Origin: Diphasiastrum complanatum
Taxonomy: Eukaryota; Streptophyta; Lycopodiopsida; Lycopodiales; Lycopodiaceae
Length of the DNA stretch: 64,000 bases
Reading direction: 5' to 3'
Assembly: GCA_029204225.1 (NCBI GenBank)
Contig: CM055104.1
Coordinates: 42,465,502 to 42,529,501 of the forward strand
In this document: piece after piece, positions 59,936-64,000 of the stretch
How the letters are laid out: every line of letters starts with the position of its first letter
Position numbering within the stretch: position 1 is the stretch's first letter
The notes under the pieces: model-generated
Told to the model about the DNA's origin: nothing
Databases searched by the model: none
What the model saw: the letters and a program-made list of their open reading frames with translations, nothing else
Translations under genes and position numbers: made by a program

Positions 59936-60208
59936 GTTAGAATTAAAGTAGAATCACTATGTTACTGTATTGTGGGTCCTATCAGTTGATAAGGATCAGT
60001 TGGCCTCGCCTCGAGGTGAGTTGATGGGACACGCATCCCGCCAACGACAACCTAGGTCATGCATGGGTTGCCTGAGTGAAGAACTATATGTATAGTGTAA
60101 TTTCATTTTGAGAAATACAGTTGCTATGTGAGCTTGGTGTGGAGAGTATTTTCTATCTGTGTTACTGTGTAGCATGATCTGTGTTCATGTTCGAAGCAAA
60201 TTCTAAGT
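59936..60208 (+). repeat. Element B 3' LTR
   Basis: Partner of 57865-58137. Followed by CTATCA (60209-60214), the second copy of the target-site duplication. Confidence 0.93.
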
Positions 60209-60214
60209 CTATCA

Positions 60215-60452
60215 GCCCAAAAGCTGGCAACCAATCCTATCTTTCATGCTAGGAGCAAGCATATTGAGGTGGCATATCATTTTGCGAGGGAGCAAGTCAT
60301 GGCAAAGGAGGTGGAGCTTCAACATGTTTCTTTAAGGGAATGTGTAGCTGATATCTTTACCAAAGCATTGGGAAAAGACTTGTTTATGAAACATAAGACT
60401 TCACTTGGAGTGTTATCAAAGTCTATGCTAAAACTAGTTGAAGAGGGAGTGT
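60215..60452 (+). pseudogene. Host element RNase H, right part
   Basis: Continues the frame broken at 57864: NPIFHARSKHIEV-type residues, then FAREQVMAKEVELQHVSLRE, then VADIFTKALGKDLF and LGVLSKSML, with only the final stop after EEGV. The purine run GTTGAAGAGGGAGTG precedes the LTR. Closely related to 1918-2143. Confidence 0.9.
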
Positions 60453-60600
60453 GAAAGATTTCAACTAGTTTAGACAAATTTGCTATATTTGTTTACTTGG
60501 CAATTGAGGCCAAATTCATATTAGACTTAGAGTTTGACTTCTCAAAGTCATATTAGTCTAAAAGCATTTGAATAAACACTTTTGAAAAGTGTGGGAAAGT
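60452..60600 (+). repeat. Host element (family A) 3' LTR, partial
   Basis: Starts TGTGAAAGATTTCAACTAG, contains the palindrome AAACACTTTTGAAAAGTGTG (60574-60593), then diverges. Matches 2133-2275. Confidence 0.75.
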
Positions 60601-61100
60601 GTAGAACACGGGTTGTGAACAATGATAGTATAATAAAGCAGAAAGATTCAAGGTATCAGGTCATTTACATCATTTGGAAATTTTCAACAAGAAATACTAC
60701 AAACAACGATACAAAAGTAGCTATAGTATATAAGCCTACATAGAGAGCAATGTTTTAAATGTCGAAGTGTTTAATCCATTCAAGATATATGACACTGAGT
60801 AGATTTACAACTATCGAGGTCTTGCGATTCTTTATTATTTTGAGACACCTTTAAAATATATTTAGGTCTATTTTACACGGTTCTTGATTTGGGTTCTCAT
60901 ATTCTCTCCAAGTTAGATTGAAAAGAAGTAGTGTCAACTTAGTATGCAAATTCAAAATGTAAGGGCGGGCAACTGGCAACTCGCCTGCCCCCCCACCTCC
61001 ATGGTCCCAGGCCCTGCCTGTGGCCTTGGCCTGCCCGTTCCCAAGGCCTTTATGGTAAAAAAAATTGGGTTTCAGGGCAACTTGAGCTCAAACCCAATTT
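60601..61100. other. Spacer with G/C-rich block
   Basis: No gene. 60962-61046 is rich in GGGC/GCCC words and lies upstream of the promoter-like sequence. Confidence 0.5.
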
Positions 61101-61108
61101 GTTTTAGT

Positions 61109-61182
61109 ATATATAGATAAAAAGAAAATGACCCAAAATCGTTGTGATAAGAGGAACGGACATCGAGAGCCTTGTATATAAA
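61109..61182 (+). promoter_or_regulatory. Putative promoter of the Iwr1-like gene (two TATA boxes)
   Basis: TATATATAG at 61109-61117 and TATAAATGG at 61174-61182. The second is about 240 bp before a good 5' splice donor at 61422, suiting a short non-coding first exon. Confidence 0.4.
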
Positions 61183-61204
61183 TGGCACACGATGATTTAA
61201 AGCT

Positions 61205-61421
61205 CTCCACCGTTAGATTTTGCAAGGAACCTTTAAAATTTGCCACGTTTTTACAATCGACGGTTGAGAGGACTCCAAGTGGCGTGTATGCCACGTGGGA
61301 GAAATCCAACTGGGCGGGCCTAAAATATGTCCTGCCATTAAGCCCCATCCATTGGCGAGAGTTGGTTTTTGTTCGCAAAGCTATGTTCGCTATCTTCTTC
61401 TTCCTCACCTTGGAAAGAAGG
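61205..61421 (+). other. Putative 5'-UTR exon 1 of the Iwr1-like gene
   Basis: CTT/TTC-rich leader ending GGAAAGAAG before GTAAGCTG, a strong donor at 61422. The matching acceptor would be TTTTTTTGTCTGCTGAAG ending at 63382. An 80-codon frame here (61182-61424) resembles no protein. The exon is inferred. Confidence 0.35.
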
Positions 61422-62200
61422 TAAGCTGCTCATGCTCACTGCTATCAGATAAAGATAGATGAATGGATGAATGAATGAGTGAATTGGGTGTTTTGGTTTG
61501 TCGTAGAGGTGGCGTTGTCAGCCTTGCAATTAATTTTTATATCAAACATAGTTGTTAATGTTTTTGCTGCCTGTATGGTTGCAGCAAACCATCCTTCCTT
61601 GATGATGCCTTGTACTGTCATAGTAGTGCTGTCAATCGGCTTGTCAAGCTGCAAATCGGAGTTAAGAATCCTTCGTTGATTTTATATCTTTTGTTGTCCT
61701 TTTAGTGTTGCAAATGGGCTTGTAAATCCACAAATTGGAGATGATACTCCTTCAATTTTACTTGGACTTTCATAGTAGTGTTGCAAATCAGCTTGTTTAT
61801 TGACAAAATAATTGGAAATCTGCGTGCTCATAGAAGTCTTGTTGCTGTTTGTTGTGGACAGAGAAAGAGAGGCCAGATAGGTAAAGGATGGCTTGTTTTT
61901 GGCTCTGCTAGCTGTGGCAGCGCAAATGACTTGCTGATATCGGATGAGGTGTGCCTCCGTGTCCCTGCCTGCATCAACTGCTCTACAGTTGCAATTAAGC
62001 TCTTACCTGACATTTAGGTTTTTTTTCCTGGTCAGTTGTGAATGCTTTAAAGATGTGAATTGATTAACCCTAGGAACAAACTGACATTTTGACGTTTTTG
62101 TGGATTGGCTACTGAATTTTACTGCTTATTATGGAGCTCATGTCATTTATGGACAGAGCACTTTTTTTTAATTGAATCCTAGGTTTGTTGGTTTGGGTCC
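61422..62200 (+). other. Putative 5'-UTR intron, left part
   Basis: T-rich DNA without a gene, fitting an intron. Short TTGCAAATSRGCTTGT-type phrases recur near 61645, 61710 and 61785. Confidence 0.35.
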
Positions 62201-62210
62201 ACAGACATGA

Positions 62211-62261
62211 GGGTCCGGGCCGGACGCGGGCAATCTGCGTCCGCGTCCGGCGTCCGGACCC
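62211..62261. repeat. Strong GC-rich hairpin
   Basis: The left arm 62211-62229 (19 nt) pairs fully with 62241-62261 apart from a two-base bulge, around an 11-nt loop. The inner stem is GCCGGACGCGG / CCGCGTCCGGC and the outer stem GGGTCCGG / CCGGACCC. Confidence 0.9.
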
Positions 62262-62355
62262 AGACGCGGGGTCGGACTCGTCCATTTTTATTTATTTTTT
62301 ATTTATTTTGTTAACCCTAATTAACACTAAAAAAATTTAAACAAAAAAAAGAAAG

Positions 62356-62373
62356 GGTGGACACGTCCACCCC
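62356..62373. repeat. GGGTGGAC palindrome
   Basis: GGGTGGAC-AC-GTCCACCC, within a second GC-rich block (62355-62402) that contains CGTGCCTCTGG, also found at 27819-27829. Confidence 0.85.
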
Positions 62374-62496
62374 CAGACGTGCCTCTGGCGCGTCCGTGTC
62401 CACCATCCACTTCCTTAGGTTTGGGATAAAGAGAATGCCAAAGTTTTCATGGATGAAGTTGTGTCTTGTTATATCATGTTCAGCACAAATATCTGT

Positions 62497-62576
62497 TACT
62501 AGATTTGCATCCCTTTCACAGCATCTGAGGCTCTGATACTAGATTTACATCCCTTTCACAGCATCTGAGGCTCTGT
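62497..62576. repeat. 40-bp tandem duplication
   Basis: TACTAGATTTRCATCCC followed by TTTCACAGCATCTGAGG occurs twice with one mismatch. Confidence 0.93.
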
Positions 62577-62824
62577 TCCATGTTGTTATAATAGATATTT
62601 TAGCAGCATATTTTTCTAAAACTGAAAAATAAATCCATGAAGCAACCCCTTGCACATTATAGCGACACATATATTCCATTATTCGATTTTTTGAAAGAGC
62701 AACTAAAACAAAGGTGAAGCAGTTGAGAACCGACTGATGAAGTGACTCTCAGTCCTCAGCATATTGGGTTTCTTCATAACTTTATTCAACATTTTTGTTG
62801 CCATAAATATTAGAAATAATGCAT

Positions 62825-62898
62825 CTTGGTTTCCAAGAGGGGGTTGAACTTGGGACCAAAGAGATTGTGGATGTCAAGCTAACCTATTGAGCCAACCC
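62825..62898 (-). repeat. tRNA-like SINE-type repeat, unit 1
   Basis: On minus: an A-box-like TGGCTCAATAGG (62894-62883) and a B-box-like AGTTCAACCC (62850-62841), spaced as in a tRNA D-arm and T-arm. I see no full cloverleaf or CCA-ready acceptor stem, so it is more likely a tRNA-derived SINE relic than a tRNA gene. Confidence 0.5.
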
Positions 62899-62927
62899 CA
62901 TTGAATATGTGATTAGAAACAATGCTT

Positions 62928-63002
62928 CTTGGTTTCCAAGGGGAGGCTCGACCTTGGGACCAAAGAAACTTTGGATATCAAGCTAACTCATTGAGCCAAC
63001 CC
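62928..63002 (-). repeat. tRNA-like SINE-type repeat, unit 2
   Basis: Direct repeat of 62825-62898 with about 80 percent similarity by eye and the same box spacing. Its B box (GGTCGAGCC) is weaker. Confidence 0.5.
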
Positions 63003-63382
63003 AAGCCAATTGGGTGCTAATTGAGTTCCTCCTAAGCAATTTCTTTTAGAAATTATGAAGTATCCCAAGCCACAATCCTTTACGTGTTGGCTTGGGTATG
63101 TTGGCTTCTTGATTTGTTATTCAGTTTCATCCAGCTAGGACTTGTGTATACTTAGATAGCTCTTAACTTTAGCCTTTGACCACACTTGGGTGCTAATTGA
63201 GTTCCTCATAAGCAATTTTTTTATGTAACTTGGATCATCTGTCGTTACTTATTTTCACATTGTAACAAAACACATGCTTCAAATGTTTATATGGATGAAA
63301 TAAGTATCAGATTGCTTTTGTCTCAAAGGCAGGGTATTCATAAAAAGTCTCTCTTGCCAATTGTTTTTTTGTCTGCTGAAGG
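63003..63382 (+). other. Putative 5'-UTR intron, right part
   Basis: No gene. The phrase GTGCTAATTGAGTTCCTC occurs at about 63015 and 63190. Ends in a T-rich tract and CTGAAG, a plausible acceptor. Confidence 0.35.
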
Positions 63383-63456
63383 AACGAAAATTGGTGAAAG
63401 CTTTATTGGGAGGAGATACGAAAGAGAAGAGCACCAGTTGTAATCTTCACTCAACC

Positions 63457-63675
63457 ATGACTGCTATCGATGTGATACCACATGCATGCTTAGAGACAAC
63501 TTCCACAAATCCAGGGGTTCAGAGTGCTTTTGCAGATGATAAACAAGATGGAGATAGACATGAAGATGCACATGTATTTGGAGATGCCTCGACGTCAGGA
63601 GGTCACAACAAGCCGACCATAGTCCGAATAAAAAGGAAAAGGTTAAATGAGCCAATTGACAATCTTTGTAAGTGT
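63457..63675 (+). CDS. Iwr1/SLC7A6OS-like (RDM4/DMS4-like) protein, first coding exon
   Basis: ATG 63457 begins MTAIDVIPHACLETT; the exon ends KPTIVRIKRKRLNEPIDNL before GTAAGTG at 63676, a near-perfect donor. The VRIKRKRxxEPIDNL block is the N-terminal signature of the Iwr1 family (VRVKRK...PLDALWLE in plants), whose yeast member helps import RNA polymerase II into the nucleus and whose Arabidopsis member RDM4/DMS4 acts in RNA-directed DNA methylation and general transcription. The codon split at T would suit Trp as the next residue. The segment before the motif is acidic and low-complexity, as in the family. The same frame is open upstream to 63361, so translation could begin earlier; the probable acceptor at about 63382 argues for a spliced leader. 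The remaining exons lie beyond the window. Confidence 0.6.
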
Positions 63676-64000
63676 TTGTGAACGTGCCTATACTCAATAA
63701 GATTAGTCAACAATTTAAGTTGGTGTTCTGAGATAGAATTTTTTTGTAGCATGGATTATGTTTTTGGAAAAATACAACTATATGTAGCATAAAAGGGTGA
63801 ATTTCACCTATATATTTACTTTTGACATTAGTCTGGTGTTAGGTTCTCTAGTTTTAGTAGGTTTTCAAGGTGTTACATGTTCTCTTGGCCCAGGTTAGAT
63901 TGTTTAATTTCAATCATCTATTAAGGGAAATCATTGAGAATTTTGCATCATTGTTAGGTTTGAGGATTACTTTTTGCCATCCAATTGACATTGTTGTGGC
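63676..64000 (+). other. Putative first coding intron of the Iwr1-like gene
   Basis: Starts GTAAGTG. T-rich, no convincing second exon before the window ends. Confidence 0.45.

Noticed and set aside
61182-61424. 80-codon frame over the putative 5'-UTR exon
   Set aside because: Resembles no protein and begins at the TATA box itself; the strong donor at 61422 argues for a leader exon.

Overview
This window looks like nuclear DNA from a land plant with a repeat-rich genome. The signs are Ty1/Copia and Ty3/Gypsy LTR retrotransposons whose primer-binding sites match plant initiator tRNA-Met (TGGTATCAGAGC), a LINE, a Helitron helicase relic, long CT/GA microsatellites, AT-rich spacers, and two host genes with plant-type GT..AG introns. 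I could not resolve the lineage; a non-flowering vascular plant such as a fern or gymnosperm would fit, but this is inference. Only two host loci are convincing: a MATE transporter gene of the DETOXIFICATION type (28402-30086, one intron of 131 bp) and the first coding exon of an Iwr1/SLC7A6OS-like (RDM4/DMS4-like) gene at the right edge (63457-63675), probably with a 5'-UTR intron of about 2 kb.

Layout. 0.3-9.7 kb: a mosaic of Copia pieces. These are chimeric copies 1 and 2, a gag-protease piece (family C) split by a solo LTR, and a gag-protease-integrase piece (family F). 9.7-12.9 kb: spacer. 12.9-16.4 kb: decayed Gypsy pol. 16.4-17.4 kb: LTR-like promoter DNA. 17.4-18.9 kb: an unrecognised broken ORF with a Ser/Thr/Pro-rich tail. 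19.4-21.7 kb: more Copia relics, including an LTR / RNase H tail / LTR mini-structure. 21.7-27.7 kb: spacer with an ATTCT-rich tract, a (CT)n tract and a cluster of small hairpins. 27.7-30.1 kb: GC-rich island and the MATE gene. 33.8-39.7 kb: minus-strand Copia element E, which lacks integrase, has a tandem RT/RNase H duplication and carries a 233-bp CT run in one LTR. 42.1-43.6 kb: LINE. 46.4 kb: an orphan second-type RNase H domain. 47.6-52.1 kb: Copia families D, H and I. 52.1-60.6 kb: chimeric Copia copies 3 and 4, a Helitron relic, and a deleted element with another Copia (B) nested in its RNase H. 61-64 kb: the Iwr1-like locus.

The most unusual feature is a Copia derivative in which the reverse transcriptase and most of RNase H are replaced by an unrecognised reading frame (ORF-X), fused in frame to the integrase C-terminal linker. 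It occurs four times (456-1703 and 4930-5914 on plus; 52474-53240 and 55719-56489 on minus) in two structural subtypes. Three other elements (E, B, H) have each lost integrase. The window therefore looks rich in non-autonomous elements that would depend on enzymes supplied from elsewhere. All family assignments come from motifs read by eye; no database search or alignment was run.
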